The notes beneath the pieces were generated by a model. It searched no databases. It worked only from the letters and a program-made list of their open reading frames with translations, and had not been told where the DNA came from. This document shows, piece after piece, positions 47,991 to 58,172 of a DNA stretch of 64,000 bases. The stretch is from JAVEDQ01 sp963783105 (GTDB lineage Bacteria; Actinomycetota; Actinomycetes; Frankiales; Frankiaceae): positions 186,001-250,000 of the forward strand of contig CAWAMI010000004.1 in the NCBI GenBank assembly GCA_963783105.1. Reading direction: 5' to 3'. The first letter of the stretch is position 1; every line of letters begins with the position of its first letter. The position numbers were made by a program, and so were the translations under genes.

Positions 47991-49214
47991 GTGGAGCCGG
48001 TGAAGGGCCGGGTCCAGGACGTGCTGCGGCGGCGCGCGCACGCGGTGTCGACGGGCATGTCGACGGGCCTGTCGACCGGCGGAGTAGCGGCGGCGCTGCG
48101 CCGCCCGGGCGCGCGGGCCCGGTGGCTCGCCGTCATCGTCGCCGTCCTGCTGCTCTGCAGCGCGCCCGCCCTCGTGTCGGCGTTCCCGGTGTCGACACCT
48201 TCCCGGTCGGTCGTGCAGTGGATGCAGCTCGTGCTGTCCTCCAAGACCGTGCCGCACTCGGGACTCGTCGAGTCGCGCGGGACGCTGAACCTGCCGGACG
48301 TCGACACGGTCCGGCAGGACGTCATCACCCTGCTCGGCGACCGCACGCGGCTGCGGGTCTGGCAGGCCGCCCCGGACCGGTACCGCGTCGACCGCATCAC
48401 CCCGTACGGGGAACAGGACACCTACGTCACCGGCCGCCGCACGCTCACCTGGGAGAGCAACGAGCGTCGGCTCACCCGCGAGGTCGCGCCACCGCAGTTC
48501 CCGCAGCCCGCGCCGCCCGACGTCCTGCCGACCTCACTCGGCTACCGGTTGCTGGAGGCCATGCCGTGGGACGGCCGCGGGGTACAGCTCGGCAACGAAC
48601 AGCGGGTGGCCGGTCGCGCCACGATCGCGATGACCTGGCACCCGAACGACCCCCGCAGCCTCGTCGGCCAGGTGCGGATGTGGATCGACGCCGAGAACGG
48701 CCTGCCGCTGCAGGTGGAGATGAAGTCGACGACCAGTGACCTCGTCGCCTTCGAGACCCGGTTCCTCGACCTGTCGCTGACTCCGCCGAGCGACGAGGTG
48801 CTGCGCTTCGACGCCCGACACACCCCGCGCATCGACATCCAGAACATGCCGCCCCCCGCCCCGCAGGACCTGACCCCGCAGTACGTCCTGCCGACGGAGC
48901 TGGCGGGGCTGCCGCGGCGCAGCGACGCCCGCCCCTTCCTCGCCACCTACGGCCAGGGCGTCTCGGTGGTGTCGCTGATCGCCTTCGACAGCGCGACCGC
49001 GGACTCGATCCGGCAACAGATCGACTCGCCCGGGCGTCCGCCGTACAAGGGGTCGTTCGGGGAGGGCACGTTGATCGAGGCGCCGATGCTGCGGGGGCTC
49101 ATCTTCTCCTCCGGCGAGCGGGGCTACGCGCTGGCCGGCACGGTGACCCTGGACGTCCTGCAGCAGATCGCGCAGCAACTCGTGGACAACCCACCGGATC
49201 GGACCGGCCAGTGA
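47991..49214 (+). CDS. RseB/LolA-like anchored protein
   Basis: The 407-residue protein has a cytoplasmic N-terminus, one signal/anchor helix (ARWLAVIVAVLLLCSAPALV) and an outer region of about 340 residues with 'SGLVESRGTLNLPDVDTVRQ', 'RLRVWQAAPDRYRVDRITPY', 'GRATIAMTWHPNDPRSLVGQ' and 'VRMWIDAENGLPLQVEMKST'. This is the MucB/RseB-LolA lipid-binding fold found in actinobacterial sigma-regulatory proteins. The stop overlaps the ABC ATPase gene start, linking it to the transporter. It may sense or carry a lipid for that transporter; this is inference. Confidence 0.78.
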   Translation: MEPVKGRVQDVLRRRAHAVSTGMSTGLSTGGVAAALRRPGARARWLAVIVAVLLLCSAPALVSAFPVSTPSRSVVQWMQLVLSSKTVPHSGLVESRGTLNLPDVDTVRQDVITLLGDRTRLRVWQAAPDRYRVDRITPYGEQDTYVTGRRTLTWESNERRLTREVAPPQFPQPAPPDVLPTSLGYRLLEAMPWDGRGVQLGNEQRVAGRATIAMTWHPNDPRSLVGQVRMWIDAENGLPLQVEMKSTTSDLVAFETRFLDLSLTPPSDEVLRFDARHTPRIDIQNMPPPAPQDLTPQYVLPTELAGLPRRSDARPFLATYGQGVSVVSLIAFDSATADSIRQQIDSPGRPPYKGSFGEGTLIEAPMLRGLIFSSGERGYALAGTVTLDVLQQIAQQLVDNPPDRTGQ

Positions 49215-50107
49215 TCACGACCGATGGTCTGACGAAGCGGTACGGGCAGTTGACGGTCGTCGACTCGCTCGACCTGCGCGTGCAGGAGGGCGACATCTAC
49301 GGCTTCCTCGGCCCCAACGGCTCGGGCAAGTCGACGACCGTCCGGATGCTGCTGGGCCTGGTCTTCCCGAGCGCCGGCCGGATGGAGGTGCTGGGGGAAC
49401 GGATGCCGCACGGCGGGGCGAAGACGCTGCCGCAGATCGGCGCGCTGATCGAGTCGCCCGCGTTCTGGATGCGCATGTCCGGCCGGCGCAACCTGCACCT
49501 GCTGGACGCCGCCGGGCCGGGCAGCACCCGCGGCGACCGGCGCGATCGGGTGGAGGAGGTGCTGCGCGAGGTCGGCATGGACACGGTGGACGACCGGCCG
49601 GTCAAGGCCTACTCGCTCGGCATGAAGCAGCGCCTCGGACTGGCGGCCGCCCTGCTGCGCAGCCCCCGCCTGCTCGTGCTCGACGAGCCGACGAACGGGC
49701 TCGACCCCGCCGGCATCCGCGAGATGCGCGAGCTGCTCGCCAAGCTCAACGCCGGCGGAACGACCGTCCTGCTCAGTTCGCACCAGCTGGGCGAGGTGCA
49801 GAGCCTGTGCACCCGGGTCGGCATGGTCAGCCACGGCCGGATGGTCGTGCAGGACGACGTCGCCGCCCTGCGCCGTCCGACGGGCCGCATCCGGATCACC
49901 ACCCCGGACGTGGAGCGGGCCGTGGCCGTGCTCGGCCGCGTGGTGGTGGGTCGCGACGGCGAGCACATCACCGTGGAGGGCGGCCACGCCGAGGACCTCA
50001 ACCGGCGACTGGTGGAGACGGGGATACGCGTGCGGGAGCTGATCCTGGAGCGGCGGACTCTGGAGGAGGTCTTCCTGGAGAAGACCGAGAGTTCGGTGTT
50101 CGCATGA
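49211..50107 (+). CDS. ABC transporter ATP-binding protein
   Basis: The 298-residue ATPase has Walker A 'GPNGSGKSTTVRML', Q-loop region, signature 'YSLGMKQRLGLAAALL' and Walker B 'LLVLDEPTNGLDP' followed by 'LLSSHQLGEVQ'. The C-terminal extension (RIRITTPDVERAVAVLGRVV) is like that of bacitracin/NatA-type exporters. GTG start overlaps the preceding gene, stop overlaps the permease start. Confidence 0.95.
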   Translation: MITTDGLTKRYGQLTVVDSLDLRVQEGDIYGFLGPNGSGKSTTVRMLLGLVFPSAGRMEVLGERMPHGGAKTLPQIGALIESPAFWMRMSGRRNLHLLDAAGPGSTRGDRRDRVEEVLREVGMDTVDDRPVKAYSLGMKQRLGLAAALLRSPRLLVLDEPTNGLDPAGIREMRELLAKLNAGGTTVLLSSHQLGEVQSLCTRVGMVSHGRMVVQDDVAALRRPTGRIRITTPDVERAVAVLGRVVVGRDGEHITVEGGHAEDLNRRLVETGIRVRELILERRTLEEVFLEKTESSVFA

Positions 50108-50991
50108 GCCTGAATCTGCGGGGACGGAACCTACGCGGGCTGAGTCTGCGGGGACGGAACCTGCCCGCGCTGGGCGGCGGCATGATCGCGGTCGAGCTGC
50201 AGCTGCTGCTGCGACGCCCGCGCACCTGGGTGTCGCTCGCGATCCTCGTCGCGCTCCCGACCGTCATCGCGGGCTTCGTCGCCGCCACGGACATCGCGCC
50301 GCGTCCGGGTCAGGGCCCGGCGCTGCTGTCCGAGGTGCTGGCCAACGGCACGCTGTTCGCCGCGGTCGCCCTGGTGATCGACATGGTGCTGCTGCTGCCG
50401 CTGTCGGTCCTCGTCGTGGCGGGTGACAGCGTGGCGGGGGAGGCGGCGTCCGGCACCCTGCGCTACCTGCTGGTGCGGCCGGTCGGTCGGACGCGGTTCC
50501 TCGTCGCGAAGCTCGTCGCGATCTTCACCTACGTGCTGATCGCCGTGGTGACCGTCGCGGTCTCCGGGTTGATCGTCGGCAACCTGTTCTTCGAGGCGTC
50601 CGGGGAGATCTCGTCGATCTCCGGCGGCCCGCCGATCAGCCAGCAGGGCACGGCCCTGCGGATCGTGCTCGCGGTGCTCTACGTCGGCGTCTCGATGCTC
50701 GGCGTCGCCGCGTTCGCCCTGTTCCTGTCCACGCTGACCGACGCACCGCTCGCGGCCGCCCTCGGCGGTTTCGCGGTGCTGGTGGCGAGCACGGCGCTCG
50801 ACCCGCTCGACGCCGCCGCCTCGATCCGTCCCTACCTGCCGACGCACTACTGGCTCTCGTTCGTCGACCTGTTCCGCAACCCCATCCTGTGGCGGGACAT
50901 CGAACGCGGCCTGCTGCTCCAGGTCGTGTTCGTCGCGATCTTCCTCGGGGCCTCGTGGGCGCTGTTCACGACCAAGGACGTCACGAGCTGA
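50104..50991 (+). CDS. ABC transporter permease (ABC-2 type)
   Basis: The 295-residue permease begins with two imperfect copies of LRGRNL (GRNLRGLSLRGRNLPALGGG), then six membrane helices of the ABC-2 type, with 'AGDSVAGEAASGTLRYLLVR-VGRTRFLVAKL' after helix 2. ATG 50104 overlaps the ATPase stop (ATGA). With the ATPase it forms a NatAB/ABC-2 export system of unknown substrate. Confidence 0.92.
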   Translation: MSLNLRGRNLRGLSLRGRNLPALGGGMIAVELQLLLRRPRTWVSLAILVALPTVIAGFVAATDIAPRPGQGPALLSEVLANGTLFAAVALVIDMVLLLPLSVLVVAGDSVAGEAASGTLRYLLVRPVGRTRFLVAKLVAIFTYVLIAVVTVAVSGLIVGNLFFEASGEISSISGGPPISQQGTALRIVLAVLYVGVSMLGVAAFALFLSTLTDAPLAAALGGFAVLVASTALDPLDAAASIRPYLPTHYWLSFVDLFRNPILWRDIERGLLLQVVFVAIFLGASWALFTTKDVTS

Positions 50992-51004
50992 CGGTCGTCC
51001 ACCT

Positions 51005-51121
51005 CCAAAGGCCCGCTTTGGCTTCGGTGCGACGGGCGACGGGCGACGGGCGACGGGCGACGGTTCCGGAAGCGGGACTGCGTAAGGACACGCCGACGTC
51101 TCTCGGCGTGTCCTTACGCAG
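51005..51121. terminator. Hairpin, heptad repeats and perfect 19-bp inverted repeat
   Basis: After the permease stop come CCAAAG/CTTTGG (51005-51021), then five tandem GCGACGG units (51029-51063), then CTGCGTAAGGACACGCCGA (51078-51096) and its exact reverse complement (51103-51121) around a six-base loop. The long perfect stem is the likely transcription end between the ABC operon and prfB. Confidence 0.7.
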
Positions 51122-51211
51122 CCGCCGATCGGGTGCGCCGAGCTCGCTGCCCTTCCACCGGACGACCACGCAGCAGATCACGGACGCTCGCCCCCGCCGT
51201 AGTCTCGACGC

Positions 51212-52318
<1,107 letters not shown>

Positions 52319-52331
52319 CGCGCGGTCGGCC

Positions 52332-52526
52332 TCAGCCGGTGCGCTCGACGGCGAAGGCCAGCGCGCCGAGCAGGACGGCGAGGGCGATCAGCAGCTGAAT
52401 GACCAGCTGACGCGTGACCATCGGGAGCCGGTAGCCGAGGCTCGCCCGGGAGGCGCGGCACGTCGGGCAGCGGCCCTCCGAGACGGGACCGCCGCAGGCG
52501 GCGCAGGCCAACTCGTTGAAGCCCAT
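52332..52526 (-). CDS. Small zinc-ribbon membrane protein
   Basis: ATG 52526 follows GGAGGCGGAG. The 64-residue protein has a treble-clef or ribbon-like 'ACAACGGPVSEGRCPTCRAS' with two CxxC pairs and a C-terminal membrane helix (VIQLLIALAVLLGALAFAVE). It is convergent with prfB, 13 bases apart, and divergent from ftsE. Similar small proteins occur next to prfB in other actinobacteria, with unknown role. Confidence 0.78.
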   Translation of the reverse strand: MGFNELACAACGGPVSEGRCPTCRASRASLGYRLPMVTRQLVIQLLIALAVLLGALAFAVERTG

Positions 52527-52765
52527 CTCCGCCTCCTCGCCTGCCGTACGCGTCCTACTGTCCTCGCACCAGTGTCGACCTGTCGACCGCTGAACTTCAG
52601 CGCAGGAACAACTCGCCCGAGCGTCCCAACGTTCCCCGACGGTATGCCCCCGTGTGGTCGGCGGCAGGCGATTCGCGCATGTCGGCACCGTCATCCGGCT
52701 CGCCGACGGCGTTTCGGGGTCGATGGGAGCAGGTCAGCACCTAGCATGCCGCGACGAGGCTCTCC

Positions 52766-53455
52766 ATGATTTCTGTAGTCGATGTAACCAAGCGATATCC
52801 GGCCAATCCGCGGCCGGCGCTGTCGGACGTCTCGCTGACCATCGAGCGGGGCGAGTTCGTCTTCCTCGTCGGGACGTCGGGCTCGGGCAAGTCGACGTTC
52901 CTGCGCCTGCTGCTGCGGGAGGAGCTTCCGACGAGAGGGTCGGTCACCTTCGCGGGGCGGGACCTCAACCGGTTGCCGGCGCGCAAGGTGCCGCAGCTGC
53001 GGCGGCAGATCGGGTGCGTCTTCCAGGACTTCCGGCTCCTCCCGAACCGGACCGTCGCCGACAACGTCGCGTTCGCGATGGAGGTCATCGGGCGGCCCCG
53101 CTCGGCGGTCCGCTCGGTCGTCCCCGAGGTTCTCGACCTCGTCGGGCTGGCGGGGAAGGGGCAGCGGATGCCGGAGGAGCTCTCCGGCGGCGAACAGCAG
53201 CGGGTCGCCATCGCCCGCGCGTTCGTCAACCGGCCGCAGGTGCTGATCGCGGACGAGCCGACCGGCAACCTCGACCCGAACACGAGCGTCGGCATCATGC
53301 GGCTGCTCGACCGGATCAACCGGACCGGCACGACCGTCGTCATGGCCACGCACAACGCGGAGATCGTCGACGCGATGCGCCGCCGGGTCGTCGAACTCGA
53401 CGAGGGCAAGCTGATCCGCGACCAGACCCGCGGCGTCTACGGGGCGACGGTCTGA
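52766..53455 (+). CDS. ftsE: Cell-division ATP-binding protein FtsE
   Basis: The 229-residue ATPase has Walker A 'GTSGSGKSTFLRLL', Q-loop 'CVFQDFRLLPNRTVADNVAF', signature 'LSGGEQQRVAIARAF' and Walker B 'LIADEPTGNLDP'. The 'FQDFRLL' and 'VIG' features are typical of FtsE. With FtsX it controls peptidoglycan hydrolases during division. ATG 52766; the upstream gap of 239 bases includes the 15-base palindrome CGCTGAACTTCAGCG (52588-52602). Confidence 0.96.
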   Translation: MISVVDVTKRYPANPRPALSDVSLTIERGEFVFLVGTSGSGKSTFLRLLLREELPTRGSVTFAGRDLNRLPARKVPQLRRQIGCVFQDFRLLPNRTVADNVAFAMEVIGRPRSAVRSVVPEVLDLVGLAGKGQRMPEELSGGEQQRVAIARAFVNRPQVLIADEPTGNLDPNTSVGIMRLLDRINRTGTTVVMATHNAEIVDAMRRRVVELDEGKLIRDQTRGVYGATV

Positions 53456-54498
53456 TGCGCCCCGTCATCCCGCTCCGGCCGATCGTCCGGGACGCCGGCA
53501 ACGGCCTGCGCCGCAACCTCACCATGACCTTCGCGGTGATCCTCTGCAGCGCCGTCTCGTTGGCGCTGCTCGGCGCCGGGCTGCTGCTGCAGCGCCAGGT
53601 GGCCGTCACGAGCGACGCCCTGTTCGGCCGGGTCGAGCTGAACATCTACCTGGCCGACGGCGTGACGCCGGACGAGCAGCAGATGCTCGCCGACCGGCTC
53701 GCGCACGACCCCGCGGTCAAGAACTTCGAGTTCGAGACGCAGGAGCAGGCCTTCGAGCGGGCCAAGAAGCTCTACGCCGACTCCCCGGGGCTGCTCGACG
53801 GCCTCGGGCCCGACGTCGCCCCCGCCGCCTTCCACGCCAAGCTCGTCGACCCGACGCGCTTCGCCGAGGTCGCCGCCTCCTACCGCGACCAGCCCGGCGT
53901 CGACAGCGTGCCCGACCTGCGCAAGCTTCTCGACTCGTTCTTCCGCTGGCTCAACGGCTTCAAGGTCGCCGCGTTCGTCCTCGCCGCCGTGCAGGGCTTC
54001 GCGACCCTGGTGCTGCTCTACAACACCATCCGCGTCTCGGCCCACACCCGCCGGCGCGAGACGTCGATCATGCGGCTGGTCGGGGCGTCCAACGCCTACA
54101 TCCGGGCGCCGTTCGTGCTGGAGAGCGCCGCGGCGGGCCTGCTCGGCGGCGTGCTGGCGGCCGGCGCGCTGATCGTCCTCCACGTCGCGCTGGTCCGCGG
54201 CGTGTTCAGCCACCAGCACTTCACGACGCTGATCACCGCCGGCGACGTGGCGGAGGTGTCGGTCCTGGCGCTGGGCGCCGGGGTGCTGCTGAGCAGCCTG
54301 ATGGCGTGGGTCGCCCTGCGGCGGCACCTGCGGGCCGCCGACCCGAAGCGGCCACCGCGCCGCCGCGCCACCGACGTCCCCGAGCCCGCGACTCCCTCCG
54401 GCGGAGGCATCGACCGGGTGCCACGAGGCCGCCGCGGTTCGCGGCAGGAGAGCCGGGCGCAGGAGAGCCGGCCTAGGGTGGGGCACCGGCGGCGCTGA
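53455..54498 (+). CDS. ftsX: Cell-division permease FtsX
   Basis: The 347-residue protein starts at an ATG overlapping the ftsE stop by one base. It has helix 1 (ILCSAVSLALLGAGLLL), an outer domain (about 50-165, with 'NIYLADGVTPDEQQMLADRL'), and three further helices including 'ETSIMRLVGASNAYIRAPFV', the FtsX hallmark. The C-terminal 45 residues are Arg/Pro/Ser rich, longer than usual, with an SRQESRAQESRPR duplication. Confidence 0.95.
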   Translation: MRPVIPLRPIVRDAGNGLRRNLTMTFAVILCSAVSLALLGAGLLLQRQVAVTSDALFGRVELNIYLADGVTPDEQQMLADRLAHDPAVKNFEFETQEQAFERAKKLYADSPGLLDGLGPDVAPAAFHAKLVDPTRFAEVAASYRDQPGVDSVPDLRKLLDSFFRWLNGFKVAAFVLAAVQGFATLVLLYNTIRVSAHTRRRETSIMRLVGASNAYIRAPFVLESAAAGLLGGVLAAGALIVLHVALVRGVFSHQHFTTLITAGDVAEVSVLALGAGVLLSSLMAWVALRRHLRAADPKRPPRRRATDVPEPATPSGGGIDRVPRGRRGSRQESRAQESRPRVGHRRR

Positions 54499-54585
54499 AC
54501 CGCGCCGTCCGACTGCTGACCGGCGCCGCCCGGCCTCGCCGGGAAAGCCGCGGGTCGTCGACGCGGCCGCTCGTACGATCGGGAC

Positions 54586-55065
54586 ATGCCCCGGGAGAGC
54601 GGTCGCAAGATGATCGCGCAGAATCGCCGCGCGCGGCACGACTTCTCGGTGCTCGACACCTACGAGGCCGGGCTGGTGCTGCAGGGAACCGAGGTCAAGT
54701 CGCTGCGCGAGGGCCGCGCCAACGTCACCGAGGCGTTCGCCCAGATCGAGGACGGCGAGGCCTGGCTGCACAACCTCTACATCCCGGAGTACACGCAGGG
54801 GACGTACAACAACCACAACCCGCGCCGGCGCCGCAAGCTGCTGCTGCACTCCGAGGAGATCGAGCGGCTCGTCGGCAAGACCCGGGAGAGCGGGCTGACG
54901 CTCGTCCCGCTCGCGCTGTACTTCTCCAACGGCAGGGCGAAGGTCGAGATCGCGCTCGCCCGCGGTAAGCGCGCCTACGACCGGCGGCAGGACCTCGCCG
55001 AACGGGATGCCGGCCGCGAGATGCAGCGCGCGCTCGGGCGCCGAGCGAAGGGACGAGAGGACTGA
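54586..55065 (+). CDS. smpB: SsrA-binding protein SmpB
   Basis: The 159-residue protein has all SmpB hallmarks: 'IAQNRRARHDFSVLDTYEAG', 'GTEVKSLREGRANVTEAFA', 'NLYIPEYTQGTYNNHNPRRR', 'RKLLLHSEEIERLVGKTRES' and the basic tail 'RGKRAYDRRQDLAERDAGRE'. It delivers tmRNA to stalled ribosomes. The ssrA gene itself is not seen in the flanking DNA. Confidence 0.97.
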   Translation: MPRESGRKMIAQNRRARHDFSVLDTYEAGLVLQGTEVKSLREGRANVTEAFAQIEDGEAWLHNLYIPEYTQGTYNNHNPRRRRKLLLHSEEIERLVGKTRESGLTLVPLALYFSNGRAKVEIALARGKRAYDRRQDLAERDAGREMQRALGRRAKGRED

Positions 55066-55139
55066 GCGCCATCGCGCCCGCGCCCGCCGCGCGCAGGGCG
55101 GTCGGCGACGCGCGACGGCCGCTGCTGCGAGCCCTCGTC

Positions 55140-55909
55140 GTGCTGGTCTGGATCCCCTCCGTGCTGCTCGCCGACCGCGGGGCGTCCCTCGCGGAGCAGC
55201 GCATGCTGGGCCTGGCCACCTGGCTGCTGCTCGGCGTCCTCCTGCTCGGCGAGGACGCGCTCACCCGCCTGCAGGTCGGCGTCGTCGTGGTCTACGCGAC
55301 GTTGATCGAGTTCACGTTCGCGGGCGGACTCGGCGTGTACGTCTACCGGCTGGAGGAGTCCGGCGCGGCTCGGGCCTGGTACGACCAGGTGCCGGCGTTC
55401 GTCCCGCCGGGGCACGGGCTGGTCTACCTCGCGGCGCTGCTGCTCGGGCGTCGGTTGCAGCATTCCGGCGCGACGCGCGTGGCGGTGCCGGCCGCCGTCG
55501 CGGCGGTGGCGGCCTATGCCCTCTGGGGCCTGACGCTCGCGCCGCGGCTGGACGTCCTCGGTGCGCTGTGGGCCGCCTGCCTGATCTGGTTCCTGCTCCG
55601 CGGCCGCGCGCCGGGGGTGTACGCGGCGGCGCTGCTCGTCGTCACCTACCTGGAGATCCTCGGCACCTCGCTGGGGACGTGGGCGTGGCAGCCGGCCGAC
55701 ACCGTCACGGGGTGGATCGCGATCGGCAACCCGCCGAGCGGCGCGGCCGGAGGCTACTGCTTCTTCGACGCCGCCGCCCTCACCCTCGCGCCGATGCTGC
55801 TCGGGATGATCCATCGTCGGCGCCGCGGAGGACCGGCGGTCGACCCGGTGGACCCGAACCCGAACCCGAACCCGAGGCCGACGCCCGGCCCGTGCCGCTG
55901 TCGGCGTGA
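55140..55909 (+). CDS. Polytopic membrane protein, 3' end frame uncertain
   Basis: From GTG 55140 the frame encodes about seven membrane helices with 'GDALTRLQVGVVVVYATLIE'-like and 'VPPGHGLVYLAALLLGRRLQ' segments and 'IAIGNPPSGAAGGYCFFDAA'. No family is recognised. The frame has no stop before or within the next gene; it stays open into clearly unrelated DNA. The stop that forms a GTGA overlap with the amidohydrolase gene (55907-55909) is in another frame, so a frame change is suspected within the CCGAAC repeats at 55854-55877 or shortly after. The true start may be further upstream, near the smpB stop. Confidence 0.55.
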
Positions 55910-56769
55910 TCTGGGAGGAGCTCGGCCTGCCCGGGCTGGCCGACGTGCACGTCCACTTCCTGCCGCAGCCGGTGCTGCGCAAGGTGTGGGCGTTCTTCGA
56001 CAACGCCGCCGAGAACTACGGACGCGAGTGGTCGATCGAGTACCGGCTGCCGGAGCCGGAGCGCCTGGAGATCCTCCGTCGGCTCGGGGTCCGCGCCTTC
56101 CCGGCGCTCGTGTACCCGCACAAGGCGGGGATGGCCGACTGGCTGTCGACCTGGGCGCTGGATTTCGCCGAGACCCAGCCCGACGTCGTGCCGACCGCCA
56201 CCTTCTTCCCCGAGCCGGAGGCAGAGGCCTCCGTCGTCCGCTCCCTCGACCGCGGCGCCCGCATCTTCAAGGCGCACCTGCAGGTGGGCGGCTACGACCC
56301 CCGCGATCCCTATCTGGACCCCGTCTGGGGCCATCTCGCCGACGCGCAGGTGCCGGTCGTCCTGCACTGCGGGGACGGGCCGGTGCCCGGACCGTTCACG
56401 GGCATCGGCCCGACGTCGGACGTGCTGCGGAGACACCCCACCCTGCGGCTGATCGTGGCGCACCTGGGGATGCCGGGCTACGACGACTTCCTCCGGCTCG
56501 CCGCCGCGTACGAGTCCGTCGCGCTGGACACGACGATGGCCTTCACCGACTTCTCGGAGCAGACGGCGCCGTTCCCCGCCGCGTCCCGGCCGCTGCTGCG
56601 CGAGCTGGGGCTGGCCGGGAAGGTGCTGCTCGGCAGCGACTTCCCGAACATCCCACACCGCTACGAGCACCAGCTCGAGGCGCTCGTGCGCCTGGATCTG
56701 GGGGACGACTGGCTGCGGCAGGTGCTGTGGGAGGCGCCGGCGCGCACGCTCGGGCTCGCCCCGGCTTAG
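55906..56769 (+). CDS. Amidohydrolase family 2 (ACMSD-like) protein
   Basis: The 287-residue TIM-barrel protein has the metal-binding start 'GLADVHVHFLPQ', 'HLQVGGYDPRDPYLDPVWGH', 'VPVVLHCGDG', 'LRLIVAHLGMPGYDDFLRLA' and 'KVLLGSDFPNIPHRYEHQLE', the order found in ACMSD-like amidohydrolases, which act as hydrolases or decarboxylases. GTG 55906 overlaps the stop of an upstream frame. The substrate is not predictable. It is convergent with the MFS gene, overlapping it by four bases. Confidence 0.92.
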   Translation: MIWEELGLPGLADVHVHFLPQPVLRKVWAFFDNAAENYGREWSIEYRLPEPERLEILRRLGVRAFPALVYPHKAGMADWLSTWALDFAETQPDVVPTATFFPEPEAEASVVRSLDRGARIFKAHLQVGGYDPRDPYLDPVWGHLADAQVPVVLHCGDGPVPGPFTGIGPTSDVLRRHPTLRLIVAHLGMPGYDDFLRLAAAYESVALDTTMAFTDFSEQTAPFPAASRPLLRELGLAGKVLLGSDFPNIPHRYEHQLEALVRLDLGDDWLRQVLWEAPARTLGLAPA

Positions 56770-58043
56770 CTCGTGCGCCGCCGTCCGGTGGGCCGGCCCA
56801 CCACCACGACCAAGGTCAGCGCGATCACCACGAGCCCGTAGACCGTCGCCGTCGGCCGCAGGCCGTAGGCCGAGGTGGCAAGGCCGGCGAGCACGGCCGG
56901 CACGCTGAACGCCAGGTAGCTCACCACGTAGACGGCGGCGAACAGCTCCGCCCGCTCCTGCGGACGCGCGAGCGAGGAGAGCGTGCGGAACGCCCCGAGG
57001 AAGGTCGCCCCGAAGCCGACGCCGGCGACCGCCGACCCGACGAAGAACCCGGGTACGGATCCGGTCGCGAGCGAGATCAGGGTGACGGCCGCTCCCGCGG
57101 CGAGGACCAGACAACCGCTCAGCAGCAAGGACGGTGCGGGGCGATGCTGGACCGCGAGCACGGTCAGCGCGGCGGCCACGTTCAGCACGGCCACCACCAG
57201 CCCGCCCACGAGGTGGTTGTGCAGGTCGAGGACGTCCGCGGCCAGGGACGGGCCGAGCGAGAGGTACAGGCCGCCCAGCGACCAGGTCGCGACCAGCGCC
57301 GGCGCGGTCCGCCAGAACGTGCGGCGCCCGGACGGCGGCACGGCGATCTGCGGCCGCAGGGAGGCGAGCGCCCCGGGGCGCCGGGCGACGGTCTCGGGCA
57401 GGAACGCGACGCTGCCCGCGAGGGCCAGGAAGCCGAGCCCGAGCAGGACGAACACGAGGCTCGTCGGGGCCGGCGCGTACTGCACGAGCAGACCCGAACC
57501 GAGCGCGCCGATCGCCAGCCCGATCGGCGGCGAGAGGCTGTTGAACAGCGCGCCGCGTCCGGGCCGTCCGGCGGGTTCCAGGTCGACCAGCGCTGCGCTG
57601 ATCGTGCCCAGCGCCGCTCCCGTGGCGAGGCCCTGGACGATGCGGGCCAGCACCAGGCCGCTCACCCCGTCCGCGAGCAGGAACAGCCCCATCCCCGCTG
57701 CCTGCAGGACGAGGGACGCGGCGAGCACCGGCCGCCGACCGACGAAGTCGGAGATCGAGCCGATCGTCAGCAGCGCGATCAGCAGGGCCAGCGCATAGAC
57801 CGCGAACACCGCGGTGAGGGTGGTGGCGGCGAAGTGCCACTCGGCCTGGTACACGACGTAGAGCGGCGACGGGGCGCTCCCGGCCGCCATGAACAGCAGC
57901 AGGACGGTCGCGACCAGCCAGAACTGGAGCGAGCCGCGTGCCGCGCGAGATGTACCGGAAGAGACGGCGGTTTCGGATGCGGCGCCCTCGGCCCCCGCCG
58001 CGGGCGGGGCGGGCCGTACCGCAGCGGCGGACGCTTCTGTCAC
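56766..58043 (-). CDS. MFS transporter
   Basis: GTG 58043 gives 425 residues with a polar N-terminus and 12 membrane helices. The A-like motif 'GSISDFVGRRPVLAASLVLQ' follows helix 2, 'LARIVQGLATGAALGTISAA' is helix 4 and 'SVAFLPETVARRPG' lies in the middle. This is a drug/proton antiporter-like MFS protein; substrate unknown. It shares a 129-base divergent promoter region with the aldehyde dehydrogenase gene, which may make the pair functionally linked (for example aldehyde export and oxidation). Confidence 0.9.
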   Translation of the reverse strand: MTEASAAAVRPAPPAAGAEGAASETAVSSGTSRAARGSLQFWLVATVLLLFMAAGSAPSPLYVVYQAEWHFAATTLTAVFAVYALALLIALLTIGSISDFVGRRPVLAASLVLQAAGMGLFLLADGVSGLVLARIVQGLATGAALGTISAALVDLEPAGRPGRGALFNSLSPPIGLAIGALGSGLLVQYAPAPTSLVFVLLGLGFLALAGSVAFLPETVARRPGALASLRPQIAVPPSGRRTFWRTAPALVATWSLGGLYLSLGPSLAADVLDLHNHLVGGLVVAVLNVAAALTVLAVQHRPAPSLLLSGCLVLAAGAAVTLISLATGSVPGFFVGSAVAGVGFGATFLGAFRTLSSLARPQERAELFAAVYVVSYLAFSVPAVLAGLATSAYGLRPTATVYGLVVIALTLVVVVGRPTGRRRTS

Positions 58044-58172
58044 ATACGGCCGAACCCCGCCGGATGCCCCGAACTTCCCGATTGACGGGACGGACGAGCC
58101 CGGGGGAGTGTGATCGAACCTGTTGCGGAGACAACGACGTCTGCTCGGAGGAGGGACGTCCGGAGGTGCCCG

